DNA of 8,034 nt from Bifidobacteriaceae bacterium (GCA_031278665.1 JAITKC010000259.1:1-8034), one strand, 5' to 3'. Shown: positions 1 through 5,837, numbered from the stretch's first letter. Made by a program: numbers and translations. Notes: a model not told the origin generated them from the letters alone.

Positions 1-158
1 GGTTTCGCGGCCATGCCGGCGGTGCTCGCCCTATATCTGCTGGCCGTCCGTCCGCCCGCCGCTGAGCCCGCTGCCGCGCCGGCCGGCCGTTGGCCGGGGC
101 CCAGGCGCATCGGCTTGACTGTCGGCTCACCGCTGCGCGACCTGGCCTGGGCGCGCCG
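1..158 (+). pseudogene. Inverted fragment of the same CPBP protease gene
   Basis: Read on the plus strand from position 1, frame 1 gives a second copy of the protease segment: GFAAMPAVLALYLLAVRP at 1-54, then a Pro/Ala linker, then RRIGLTVGSPLRDLAWA at about 106-156. The last part matches what normally follows the second helix in this family, so here the plus-strand copy is more natural than the minus-strand gene facing it. It enters from the left edge and stops resembling the family at about 158, where the two copies meet tail to tail. Its N-terminal part would lie outside the window. No catalytic motif is visible. Confidence 0.5.
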
Positions 159-302
159 GGGCGCGCCGACTGTCTGGCCGTTGCTCGTGGGGCCGGGCCA
201 CGGGCGGGGCGACGCCGGCGCGGGCTCCGCGGTGGACTGCGAAGCGGGCGGGCGGACGGCCAGCAGATATAGGGCGAGCACCGCCGGCAGCACCGCGAAA
301 CC
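1..302. repeat. Large imperfect inverted repeat within the CPBP gene
   Basis: Bases 1-59 match the reverse complement of 244-302 at 55 of 59 positions by hand count. Differences are at positions 11-13 and 51 of the left arm. Similarity continues inward more weakly and with indels to about 100 on the left and 200 on the right. The centre, near 150-167, holds two GGCGCGCC octamers two bases apart. The left arm reaches the window edge, so its true length is unknown. Confidence 0.75.
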
Positions 303-518
303 GCTGCCGGCGAGCTGATAGAGCAGGTCCAACCACGGCTTCGGAGAGTCCGAGGTGTTCATCGCGGCGGTCTGGGCGGCCAGCGGCGCCGCCTCGGTCA
401 AGCGGTCGATCAGCCGCAGAATCGCGTAGACCGCCGATTGTCCGAGCGACAGGCCGAGCACAATCAACACCTCGGCCCGCAGCCGGCGGGCCGGCGGCGA
501 TCCGGGCCGAACTGTCAT
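1..518 (-). CDS. CPBP-family intramembrane protease, N-terminal part, probably disrupted
   Basis: Starting at the ATG at 518-516, the minus strand stays open for 172 codons to the window edge. The first 90 or so residues read like the N-terminus of actinobacterial CPBP intramembrane glutamic proteases: a basic start, a hydrophobic helix near residues 15-37 (EVLIVLGLSLGQSAVYAIL), a linker, then a second helix near 72-88 (AVLPAVLALYLLAV). The catalytic EExxxR and HxxxN motifs of the family would lie further on and are not present. After about residue 125 the frame passes into an inverted copy of the same gene and becomes antisense, low-complexity Ala/Gly/Arg sequence, so the product as read cannot be a working protease. 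There is no Shine-Dalgarno sequence at a usable distance; a GATACT hexamer six bases before the ATG suggests a leaderless mRNA. Family membership is recognised from memory of the N-terminal pattern. Disruption is inferred and could also come from assembly. Confidence 0.6.
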   Translation of the reverse strand, partial: MTVRPGSPPARRLRAEVLIVLGLSLGQSAVYAILRLIDRLTEAAPLAAQTAAMNTSDSPKPWLDLLYQLAGSGFAVLPAVLALYLLAVRPPASQSTAEPAPASPRPWPGPTSNGQTVGAPRRAQARSRSGEPTVKPMRLGPGQRPAGAAAGSAAGGRTASRYRASTAGMAAK

Positions 519-524
519 TGCCCT

Positions 525-530
525 AGTATC
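525..530 (-). promoter_or_regulatory. Candidate -10 hexamer for the CPBP gene (leaderless start)
   Basis: On the minus strand the hexamer GATACT (4 of 6 to TATAAT) lies six bases before the ATG at 518. That spacing would put the transcription start at or next to the initiation codon. There is no good Shine-Dalgarno sequence. No convincing -35 was seen. Confidence 0.3.
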
Positions 531-585
531 CACCGCCCGGGCGTCGTCCCCTAGTCCGGCGGCGGACCGGACCGGGGCCGGCACG

Positions 586-1368
586 TCATCGGCGGGCGGA
601 CCGACCGACCTCCTCGTTGGCCGCCGCGCCGGGCGCCAGCCGGTGCGAGCCGGCCGGCGATCCGCCCTCGGCCCGGTCGGACTTGGTTTGGTGTTGCCAA
701 ATGGCGTTGCGAAGGCGCAACGGCGTGGCGCCGATTTCCTGAGCGGCCCGGCCGACGAGGTCCAGCACCGACTGGTCGGACTGCGGGCGGCCAGTCGCGT
801 TGGCCGCGAACTCGGTCAGCCAGAGATCGGGCGGCACCGTGTCGATGCCGCTGACCAATAGCAGACGCTCCCAGGTCAATCCGGAATGTTGGGAGGGCAG
901 CTCCAACCAGATTCGGTGGAAGTCCTGGAACGGCGTCGATTGGCTGGCGTACCCGTCCCGCAGCTGAGCGGCGGTCTCGACGCGAGCGGCGACGGCGGCG
1001 CGAGCGCCTTGGAGGACCAACTCGGCCTTGCGAGGCGCCCGGTCGCGGGAGTAAGCGCGCTGATGATTGCCGATCTGGTCCATCCAGGCGTCGAATCCGA
1101 TCTCGAAGGTCCGAATCAATTCGGGGGCCCCGTCCTGGTCGCCGTCGCCGCCGGCCCGGCGCCGGAAGGCGCGGTAGCGTTCGATTATCTCGACCACCGT
1201 GGCGTATTTGACCCGCTCGGACCAGAGCGCGTCGATGATGCACTCGGCCAGCGAATTGGGGTAGGTGGCCAACAGGGCCCATTTCGATGGCGGCGGCAAG
1301 ACGGTCCTGACAGCTTGCATGAACCGGTCGAATTGGACGGTGGCGGTCTCGGGCGTGGTGGCAGTCAT
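586..1368 (-). CDS. HhH-GPD-like hypothetical protein
   Basis: A 260-residue soluble protein. It resembles a family of actinobacterial hypothetical proteins with a DNA-glycosylase-like helix-hairpin-helix fold, some of which are mislabelled heme peroxidases. The recognisable blocks, in order, are YPNSLAECIIDALWS (36-50), VVEIIERYRAF (58-68), NHQRAYSRDRAPRKAEL (101-117), LPSQHSGLTWERLLLVSGID (157-176) and VPPDLWLTEF (178-187). D181 sits where HhH-GPD enzymes keep a catalytic aspartate, and the hairpin-like LPSQHSG replaces the usual LPGxG. The last 35 residues are Ala/Gly/Ser/Arg-rich and probably disordered. The ATG at 1368 is chosen because family-like sequence begins soon after it and a -10-like hexamer lies just upstream; the upstream extension of the frame to 1527 is Arg/Gly-rich and unlike a protein. 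Glycosylase activity is not shown, and the target is unknown. Confidence 0.75.
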   Translation of the reverse strand: MTATTPETATVQFDRFMQAVRTVLPPPSKWALLATYPNSLAECIIDALWSERVKYATVVEIIERYRAFRRRAGGDGDQDGAPELIRTFEIGFDAWMDQIGNHQRAYSRDRAPRKAELVLQGARAAVAARVETAAQLRDGYASQSTPFQDFHRIWLELPSQHSGLTWERLLLVSGIDTVPPDLWLTEFAANATGRPQSDQSVLDLVGRAAQEIGATPLRLRNAIWQHQTKSDRAEGGSPAGSHRLAPGAAANEEVGRSARR

Positions 1369-1376
1369 GGACCGAC

Positions 1377-1382
1377 AACTTA
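1377..1382 (-). promoter_or_regulatory. Candidate -10 hexamer, leaderless start of the HhH-GPD-like gene
   Basis: The minus strand reads TAAGTT (TANNNT form), then eight bases, then the ATG at 1368. This spacing fits transcription starting at the initiation codon, as is common in actinobacteria. The eight bases GTCGGTCC contain no Shine-Dalgarno sequence. There is no recognisable -35 at 16-18 bases. Confidence 0.4.
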
Positions 1383-1428
1383 GGCGGACGCGCCGACCGC
1401 CGGCCGGCCGGCCGCCAGAATCCCGCAT

Positions 1429-1444
1429 TGTGATCCAGGTCACG
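1429..1444. promoter_or_regulatory. CRP/GlxR-like operator
   Basis: TGTGATCCAGGTCACG matches TGTGA-N6-TCACA, the consensus of CRP-family regulators (CRP, GlxR), at nine of the ten conserved positions. Its centre is about 68 bases upstream of the HhH-GPD-like ATG, within the range of an activator site if that transcript is leaderless. The nearest gene on the other side starts far away, so this gene is the likely target. Confidence 0.5.
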
Positions 1445-1494
1445 CCCTGATTCCGCCCAGGGCGTAATCCCCGCTGCGCCAAATTCCTGCGGTC

Positions 1495-1608
1495 ACGGCC
1501 GCGCTCGCCCAGCCACGGGCGAGTCAAGCCGAGGCGTCCGCCCTGGGCACCTTGGGTAGCGGCGCTGGACAGGCGGTCGGCACCCGGTCCGACGGATTGG
1601 GCGAAGCC
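1495..1608 (-). pseudogene. Decayed duplicate of the flavoprotein 3' end and MFS 5' end
   Basis: On the minus strand this segment aligns with 3234-3115, the junction where the flavoprotein gene ends and the transporter gene begins. By hand about 93 of 113 aligned bases are identical, with four gaps of 1, 1, 6 and 1 bases. Shared blocks include GGCTTCGCCCA, CCGGGTG, GCCCAG and CGGCTTGACTCGCC. In one frame it reads GFAQSVGPGADRLSSAATQG followed by AQ, against GFAHTSGRVAARHAVAAIQG followed by AQ in the intact protein. The MFS start codon is lost: the intact copy has AGAATG and this one AGGGCG. Weaker matches (TACTCGGCCG, GGCGACGACC, CGTGCC) suggest the relic continues to about 1700. It is non-coding now. 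Confidence 0.65.
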
Positions 1609-1796
1609 GCCGCCCGAGCCGCCACCGCCGGCACGAGTGCCGCTGGTCGTCGCCTCCTGGCGCTGTCGGCCAAGCCGACATCGGCCGAGTACGCGAGGTC
1701 CGGCTCACACACGAGCCCACCGGCCGAGCGCTAGAAGCGATGGTCCGCAAAGATCCTGAGGCGTTTTCGCCAGACCCTGTCTCCCTGCCGGGGCCT

Positions 1797-1856
1797 GGGG
1801 TGTCAAAACTCGCCCGCCGATGCGGAACCCGCGCCCGGGGGCGAGTTTTGACCACC
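1797..1856. repeat. Long palindromic hairpin element
   Basis: Bases 1802-1815 (GTCAAAACTCGCCC) and 1839-1852 are perfect 14-base inverted arms around a 23-base loop, which itself holds a small GCGG-AAC-CCGC hairpin (1822-1832). There is no U-tract outside the arms. The outer ends (GGGGTG-TCAAA and GTTTTGA-CCACC) resemble those of the two palindromic repeats at 6801 and 6948, so it may be a diverged relative. Confidence 0.65.
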
Positions 1857-1877
1857 CGCCCGGCACCTGACGCCGAC

Positions 1878-1911
1878 GGGCCCACGGACCAAGGTCATCA
1901 CCGTGGGGCCC
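1878..1911 (-). terminator. Terminator-like hairpin after the MFS operon
   Basis: GGGCCCACGG (1878-1887) pairs with CCGTGGGGCCC (1901-1911), leaving a one-base bulge and a 13-base loop. It lies 45-78 bases past the MFS stop codon at 1956. No U-tract follows in the direction of the operon, which is common for GC-rich actinobacterial terminators but leaves the call uncertain. Confidence 0.45.
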
Positions 1912-1955
1912 AAAATCCGAGCGCTCCGACCAGAAACCTCAATCTGGGAAAGGAT

Positions 1956-3167
1956 TTAGGGCGTCCTGGCCGCGTCTGGCCGCCGGCCGTACTCAGGCAC
2001 GAATGCCATGGTCAACGCCACAAGCCCGGCACAAAGCGCCGCCAAGCCCAGCAGCAACGTGTAGTTGGCGCCGGCGATCGGCACAATCACAAAGGTCGGC
2101 AGAACGAACGCGCCGGCCGTCTGAGTGGTGGCGAGCAGGCCGCCGGCGCTGCCGGCCAAGCGCGGTCCGATATCCGGCAACAACGCGGGCGCCGCCATCA
2201 CGAACGGCGTCAGGGCCCCGACCAGCGCGCCGGCCAAACCGAGTAAGACGACCCCGCCCCAGCCGGGCGCCGTCAGCCAGGCCAAGCCCATGGCGGCCAT
2301 GCCGAAGACTCCACAACCCAGAATGAACGGTTTGACCCGACCGATCTTGGCCGCCAGCGCCGGCAGGGCGGCGCTGCCGATCAACGACCCGATGGTGTAT
2401 ACGGCCGCCAGTGTGCCGGCGGCGGGAAGCTCCAGCCCTTTGTCCGCGTTCAGGGCCGTGGGCAGGAAGCTCGAGTACGTCATCTGGGCGCCCATGAACA
2501 CAAACATCGCCGTGGCCAACAACCACACCCTCGGATTGCCAATCGCCTCACGCAGATAGCCGGTGACTGACTGGCCGGCCGACGCCTCGGCGGCGGCGCC
2601 GCGCGCAGGCACCACCGTCAGCCAGGCAATGAAGCAGGCGGCCGCGAGAATCGCGCCCACCACGTAGACGGCGCCGGGAGATCCGAAGCGGGCGGCCGTC
2701 GACTGGACCACCGCCGTTCCGACCGGCGCTGCGGCGAACAACACGCCCATCGCCGGGCCCAGCCGCTGCGGCGTAAACCAGGACGCCAATAGCTTCGGGC
2801 TGACCGCTATCAGGATGGCGGCGACCAGCCCCATCAACACCATCGCCACGAAGAAGACGGCGAAGGTCTGAGCGAAGATCCTGAGGATAACCCCGGCCAG
2901 CGACACCACGAACGTCACCGAGACGACCCGTTTGTAGCCGTAACGGTCGGTCAGGCCGCCGCTGGCCAGCCCGAATACCACGCCGCCCAGCATTGGCGCC
3001 ATCATCAGGCTCGATAGCTGGGTGTTGCCCACGCCCAAGGCCGCCATCACCTCCGGCGCCAAAGCGGATACCGCGAGTTGGTTGAACATCCCAACGGCCG
3101 TGATCGCGAATGCGACGGCCACGATCGCCCAGCTACGGGGCGAGTCAAGCCGGGGCGCGGCGTTCAT
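1956..3167 (-). CDS. MFS transporter, 12 transmembrane segments
   Basis: A 403-residue integral membrane protein, the usual length for the major facilitator superfamily. It has two sets of six hydrophobic helices separated by a hydrophilic loop at about 187-212. The MFS signature between helices 2 and 3 is clear: GGLTDRYGYKR at 70-80. The general look, with NPRVWLLATAMF opening the second half, is that of CynX/NimT-like and organic-anion permeases, so import or exchange of a small organic compound is likely; the substrate is not readable. The start at 3167 is preferred because AAGG lies eight bases upstream and the first helix begins at about residue 12; a longer frame to 3257 only adds Pro/Arg-rich residues antisense to nothing useful. 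The gene overlaps the flavoprotein's last 23 bases, which points to translational coupling and a shared mRNA. Confidence 0.88.
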   Translation of the reverse strand: MNAAPRLDSPRSWAIVAVAFAITAVGMFNQLAVSALAPEVMAALGVGNTQLSSLMMAPMLGGVVFGLASGGLTDRYGYKRVVSVTFVVSLAGVILRIFAQTFAVFFVAMVLMGLVAAILIAVSPKLLASWFTPQRLGPAMGVLFAAAPVGTAVVQSTAARFGSPGAVYVVGAILAAACFIAWLTVVPARGAAAEASAGQSVTGYLREAIGNPRVWLLATAMFVFMGAQMTYSSFLPTALNADKGLELPAAGTLAAVYTIGSLIGSAALPALAAKIGRVKPFILGCGVFGMAAMGLAWLTAPGWGGVVLLGLAGALVGALTPFVMAAPALLPDIGPRLAGSAGGLLATTQTAGAFVLPTFVIVPIAGANYTLLLGLAALCAGLVALTMAFVPEYGRRPDAARTP

Positions 3168-4641
3168 TCTGGGCGCCTTGGATCGCGGCGACGGCGTGGC
3201 GGGCGGCCACCCGGCCCGACGTGTGGGCGAAGCCATTGGTCGAGCCGGGCACGTCAAGCGTGTAGGTGTCGCCGTAAAGGCCGGAGGCGTCGTTGCCGAC
3301 CGCGTACAGTCCCGGTATCGGCTTCCAGTCGGCGTCCAGGACCTCCAGTCGGCCGCTGACTCTCAGCCCGGTGCAGGTGCAGGTGGCGTGAGCGGACTGG
3401 TTGACAATGTAGAACGGCGGTCGCCGCACCGGGCGCAGATACTTGACGGGCTTGAAGAACTCTGGATCGTAGCCGTCGGCGCAGGCGGCGTTGTACCGCC
3501 CAACCGTGGCCGCAAGCACGGCTGGGTCGAAACCGGCGGCTACGGCCAGACCCTCGATGGTCTCGGCTTTCCAAGCGATCCCGGCCTCGACGTCCGCCTC
3601 GAGTTCGTCCACCAGATGGGTCATCTTGCCGTGATAAGGGACGAAGTCTCCCAAGGCCACATCGGATCCGTCCTGAACCAGATGATCGACCATGTCGGAG
3701 TCGATGATCGCGAACGAGTCGGCGCCCGGCTGGCGGGCGAACACGGTGCCCAGGTTGGCAACGCTCAGACCCTCGTCCTCGCTGGTGAAGCGCCGGCCGG
3801 TGTGGTTGACCCAGAGCCACGGGTGCATTCCAGCGGCGGCCGATTGCGAGGTCGGCGCCTTGCCGCGGACGCCGGGACCGGCCTGGACGACGCCGATGTT
3901 GTCGGTGTCGGCGCCAATCGCCAGAGCCATGTTGATGCCGTCGCCGGTGTTCGCCAGCGGCGCCAGCGGCGAAATGTGGCGGGCGTTGCGCCCGACCTGG
4001 GCATACCGCTCGATCATCGCCGGGTTGTCGACAAATCCGCCGGTCGCGATGATGACCGCCTTGGCACCGACGCGCAGCGAATTGCCGTCGGAGTCCCGCG
4101 CCGTCACTCCCACCACCGCGCCGCCGTCCGTGACCAGGCCTTCGACTCGGGTTGAGGTGAACACGTCGACGCCGGCGGTGGCGATGGCCCCGGCCAGCAA
4201 CTCTTGGCAGCGCGCGCCCAGGCCCTCGGGCCGGTGGAAGCTGGCCAACTCGTCCGGCTGGTCCAGCGCGTAGATGCCGACCAGGTTGTATTCCACGCCA
4301 AGCGACCTCAGCTGGTCGATCGTCTCGGCGGAATTGTCCACGAACATTCTGACCACCTCGGGATTCGCCCGGTAATGGCTGTATTCGAGATAGCGGCGAT
4401 AGGCCTGTTCGCGGGTCGGGAACGGGCCGCCGGTGTCGGCGCGCGCCTTCTGCTCGCTCGACTCGAAGGCGGCCTGACCTTCCGCGAACACCGATGAGCC
4501 GCCGGTCTGCGGCTGCTTTTCGAGCAAGGCGACGCCAAGTCCCGCCTGGGCGGCCGCCAGGGCCGCCGATTTGCCAGACCCGCCGCCGCCGATCACCACG
4601 ATGTCGTATTCGGCGTCAAAGTTTTCGGTTTGCGCGCTCAT
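3145..4641 (-). CDS. FAD-dependent flavoprotein, fumarate reductase/KstD superfamily (FAD_binding_2)
   Basis: A 498-residue, single-domain, probably cytosolic flavoprotein. The N-terminal Rossmann motif is DIVVIGGGGSGKSAA (13-27), with E41 ending the second strand to hold the ribose. Further marks are GGSS at 47-50, IATGGF at 198-203, NTGDG at 231-235, VNHTGRRFTSED at 278-289 (the VNxxGxRF motif) and the C-terminal FAD motif from GLYAVGN at 444. Members move hydrogens across carbon-carbon double bonds (fumarate, urocanate, 3-ketosteroids). The C-terminal motif reads SGLYGDTYTLDVPGS rather than the GGxHGxNRLGG of fumarate reductases, so the substrate-binding arginine seems absent. There is no Tat signal, FMN-binding domain or CXXCH heme site. 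The ATG at 4641 has AGGA six bases upstream. SDR lies 103 bases upstream and MFS overlaps the end, suggesting one pathway. Confidence 0.87.
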   Translation of the reverse strand: MSAQTENFDAEYDIVVIGGGGSGKSAALAAAQAGLGVALLEKQPQTGGSSVFAEGQAAFESSEQKARADTGGPFPTREQAYRRYLEYSHYRANPEVVRMFVDNSAETIDQLRSLGVEYNLVGIYALDQPDELASFHRPEGLGARCQELLAGAIATAGVDVFTSTRVEGLVTDGGAVVGVTARDSDGNSLRVGAKAVIIATGGFVDNPAMIERYAQVGRNARHISPLAPLANTGDGINMALAIGADTDNIGVVQAGPGVRGKAPTSQSAAAGMHPWLWVNHTGRRFTSEDEGLSVANLGTVFARQPGADSFAIIDSDMVDHLVQDGSDVALGDFVPYHGKMTHLVDELEADVEAGIAWKAETIEGLAVAAGFDPAVLAATVGRYNAACADGYDPEFFKPVKYLRPVRRPPFYIVNQSAHATCTCTGLRVSGRLEVLDADWKPIPGLYAVGNDASGLYGDTYTLDVPGSTNGFAHTSGRVAARHAVAAIQGAQNERRAPA

Positions 4642-4744
4642 TTTGGTCCTATCGTTAGGTTTCTTGGCTGGGCGAGGCGGCGGCATCGGCGGCGGGGCGA
4701 ACTGCCACCCCCTCAATCCGCCGCCCGAGCCCGGCCCGGCTGGG

Positions 4745-5506
4745 TCAATGGGCGGTCTGACCGGCGTCGACCGCGAAAACGCCGCCAGTGATGAAGGACG
4801 CCAAAGGCGAGGCCAACAGCAGCGCCATGCCGACCATCTCCTCCGGCCGAGCCGGCCGGCCCATCGCGTTGAAGGACGAGACCAGTGCCACCATCTGGGG
4901 GTCTTCCAGCCAGTTCTGCGTCATCGGCGTGGCGGTGAAGCCCGGCAGCAGCGCGTTGACGCGAATGTTCTGCTTGGCGTAATCGAGCGCCGCCCCCTTT
5001 GTGATCCCCACCATCCCGTGTTTCGCCGCCACGTAGATCGCCATGCCGGGGTCGGCGATGACGCTGGCCACCGACCCGACGTTGATAATCGACCCGCCGC
5101 CGGCCGCTAGCATCGCAGGGATTTCGTACTTCATGCAGAGGAAGACGCCTTTGAGGTCGGTGGCGATCATATGGTCGAAGTCCTCTTCGGTCTGGTCGGC
5201 CATCGGCACACCGACCACGCCGGTGCCGGCATTGTTGACGGCGATGTCGAGGCGCCCGTAAGCGTCCACGGCGGCCGCGACGACCGCCCGGACGTCGGCC
5301 GCCTTGCCGACGTCGCCGCGGACGAAGATCGCCTCGCCGCCGTCGTCTTTGATTCGGCTCAAACTGACGTCGGCGTTGGACCGGCCGGTGATCACCACTT
5401 TGGCGCCCTGGCCAGCGAACGCCTGCGCTATAGCCTGGCCGATCCCGGTGCCGCCACCGGTGACCAGGGCCACCTTGCCACTGAAATCGAGCAACTGCTT
5501 GGGCAT
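4745..5506 (-). CDS. Short-chain dehydrogenase/reductase (classical SDR)
   Basis: A 253-residue classical SDR oxidoreductase, of normal length, that should use NAD(P)H on an alcohol or carbonyl group. Visible marks are the cofactor loop TGGGTGIG (16-23), a possible NADP-favouring R42 at the end of the second strand (VVITGR), the conserved D65, NNAG at 91-94, catalytic S145 with Y158 and K162 (YVAAK), PG at about 188-189, and a C-terminal FITGGVFAVDAG that closes the cofactor site. The fourth member of the usual N-S-Y-K tetrad is changed: ATDLKGVF puts Asp117 where Asn is normal. An excellent ribosome-binding site (AAGGAGGAG) precedes the ATG at 5506. It is the first gene of the minus-strand operon and diverges from the AraC regulator. 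FabG-like and steroid/alcohol dehydrogenase roles cannot be separated by eye. Confidence 0.92.
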   Translation of the reverse strand: MPKQLLDFSGKVALVTGGGTGIGQAIAQAFAGQGAKVVITGRSNADVSLSRIKDDGGEAIFVRGDVGKAADVRAVVAAAVDAYGRLDIAVNNAGTGVVGVPMADQTEEDFDHMIATDLKGVFLCMKYEIPAMLAAGGGSIINVGSVASVIADPGMAIYVAAKHGMVGITKGAALDYAKQNIRVNALLPGFTATPMTQNWLEDPQMVALVSSFNAMGRPARPEEMVGMALLLASPLASFITGGVFAVDAGQTAH

Positions 5507-5512
5507 ATGGAA

Positions 5513-5521
5513 CTCCTCCTT
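5513..5521 (-). promoter_or_regulatory. Strong ribosome-binding site of the SDR gene
   Basis: The minus strand reads AAGGAGGAG, near-perfect complementarity to the 3' end of 16S rRNA, six bases before the ATG at 5506. It is the strongest Shine-Dalgarno sequence in the window and fixes this start. Confidence 0.8.
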
Positions 5522-5583
5522 GGGCCGGCGCGTCGCTGCGCGGATGAGACTTGCCGCAAACGCTAGCTAGCCGATTGGACCGC

Positions 5584-5597
5584 CGCTTTCGAAAGCG
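5584..5597. promoter_or_regulatory. Candidate operator palindrome
   Basis: CGCTTTCGAAAGCG is a perfect 14-base palindrome about 78 bases upstream of the SDR start and 240 upstream of the regulator start. It sits in the AT-richer part of the spacer. AraC-type proteins more often bind direct repeats, so another regulator is possible. Confidence 0.35.
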
Positions 5598-5760
5598 CGC
5601 CTAATAGTTGCGATCGGGCGCACAACTCCAGCCACCTGCGCCGGCGGCGAGCCCTCGGTCCGTGGCGTCGGCCGGCGCCGGTCGATAGCGTGGTGGTGCG
5701 CGGTCGGCGGCGGGCGGCATAGGTCGAAGCGGCCGGTCGCGGGCCGGCCGGCCGGCAGCC

Positions 5761-5788
5761 CGGCCGACGGCCGAAAACGGCCCGGCCG
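5761..5788 (+). other. GC-rich stem-loop in the araC leader
   Basis: CGGCCG (5761-5766) pairs with 5783-5788, and GGCCG (5769-5773) pairs with CGGCC (5778-5782). Together they give an 11-base-pair stem with a two-base bulge and an AAAA loop, ending 49 bases before the regulator's ATG. It could be a leader structure; no function is evident. Confidence 0.4.
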
Positions 5789-5837
5789 CTAGCCCGGTCG
5801 CCAGGCGAAATCTGAAGGCGGGGGCAATGGAGGTCCG

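Larger units (their letters stand above)
1369..1955. other. Gene-less spacer with regulatory sites, a gene remnant and hairpins
   Basis: This 587-base stretch between the 5' end of the HhH-GPD-like gene and the 3' end of the MFS gene has no credible intact gene. The open frames in it are Arg/Pro/Gly-rich shadows of GC bias. It holds, in order, a -10-like hexamer, a CRP-like box, a small dyad (GCCCTG-N8-CAGGGC at 1444-1463), a decayed copy of the flavoprotein/MFS junction (1495-1608, perhaps to about 1700), a long palindrome (1802-1852) and a terminator-like hairpin (1878-1911). Confidence 0.7.
5507..5837. promoter_or_regulatory. Divergent control region between the SDR operon and araC-type gene
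   Basis: These 331 bases must hold the promoters of both transcription units. Visible elements are a perfect 14-base palindrome CGCTTTCGAAAGCG at 5584-5597, a dyad AGTTG-N12-CAACT at 5606-5627, and a GC-rich stretch of repeated GGCCGGCC (5741-5756). I could not fix -35/-10 pairs with acceptable spacing for either direction. The minus-strand frame across 5563-5856 is Arg/Pro-rich and not taken as a gene. Confidence 0.55.

Noticed and set aside
1493..1885. Minus-strand frame of 130 codons
   Set aside because: Arg/Pro/Ser-rich with no domain, no ribosome-binding site, and it spans the gene relic and a palindrome; typical of open frames in GC-rich DNA.
1740..2246. Plus-strand frame of 168 codons
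   Set aside because: Its second half is antisense to the MFS gene, whose hydrophobic helices and motif A are unmistakable.
3360..3390. Possible heme c site in the flavoprotein
   Set aside because: The cysteines at residues 421 and 423 read CTCT, not CXXCH, so no covalent heme is expected.
4642..4716. Longer N-terminus of the flavoprotein from a TTG at 4716
   Set aside because: The added residues are Pro/Lys-rich and unlike the family, while the ATG at 4641 has a good ribosome-binding site just before the FAD fold.
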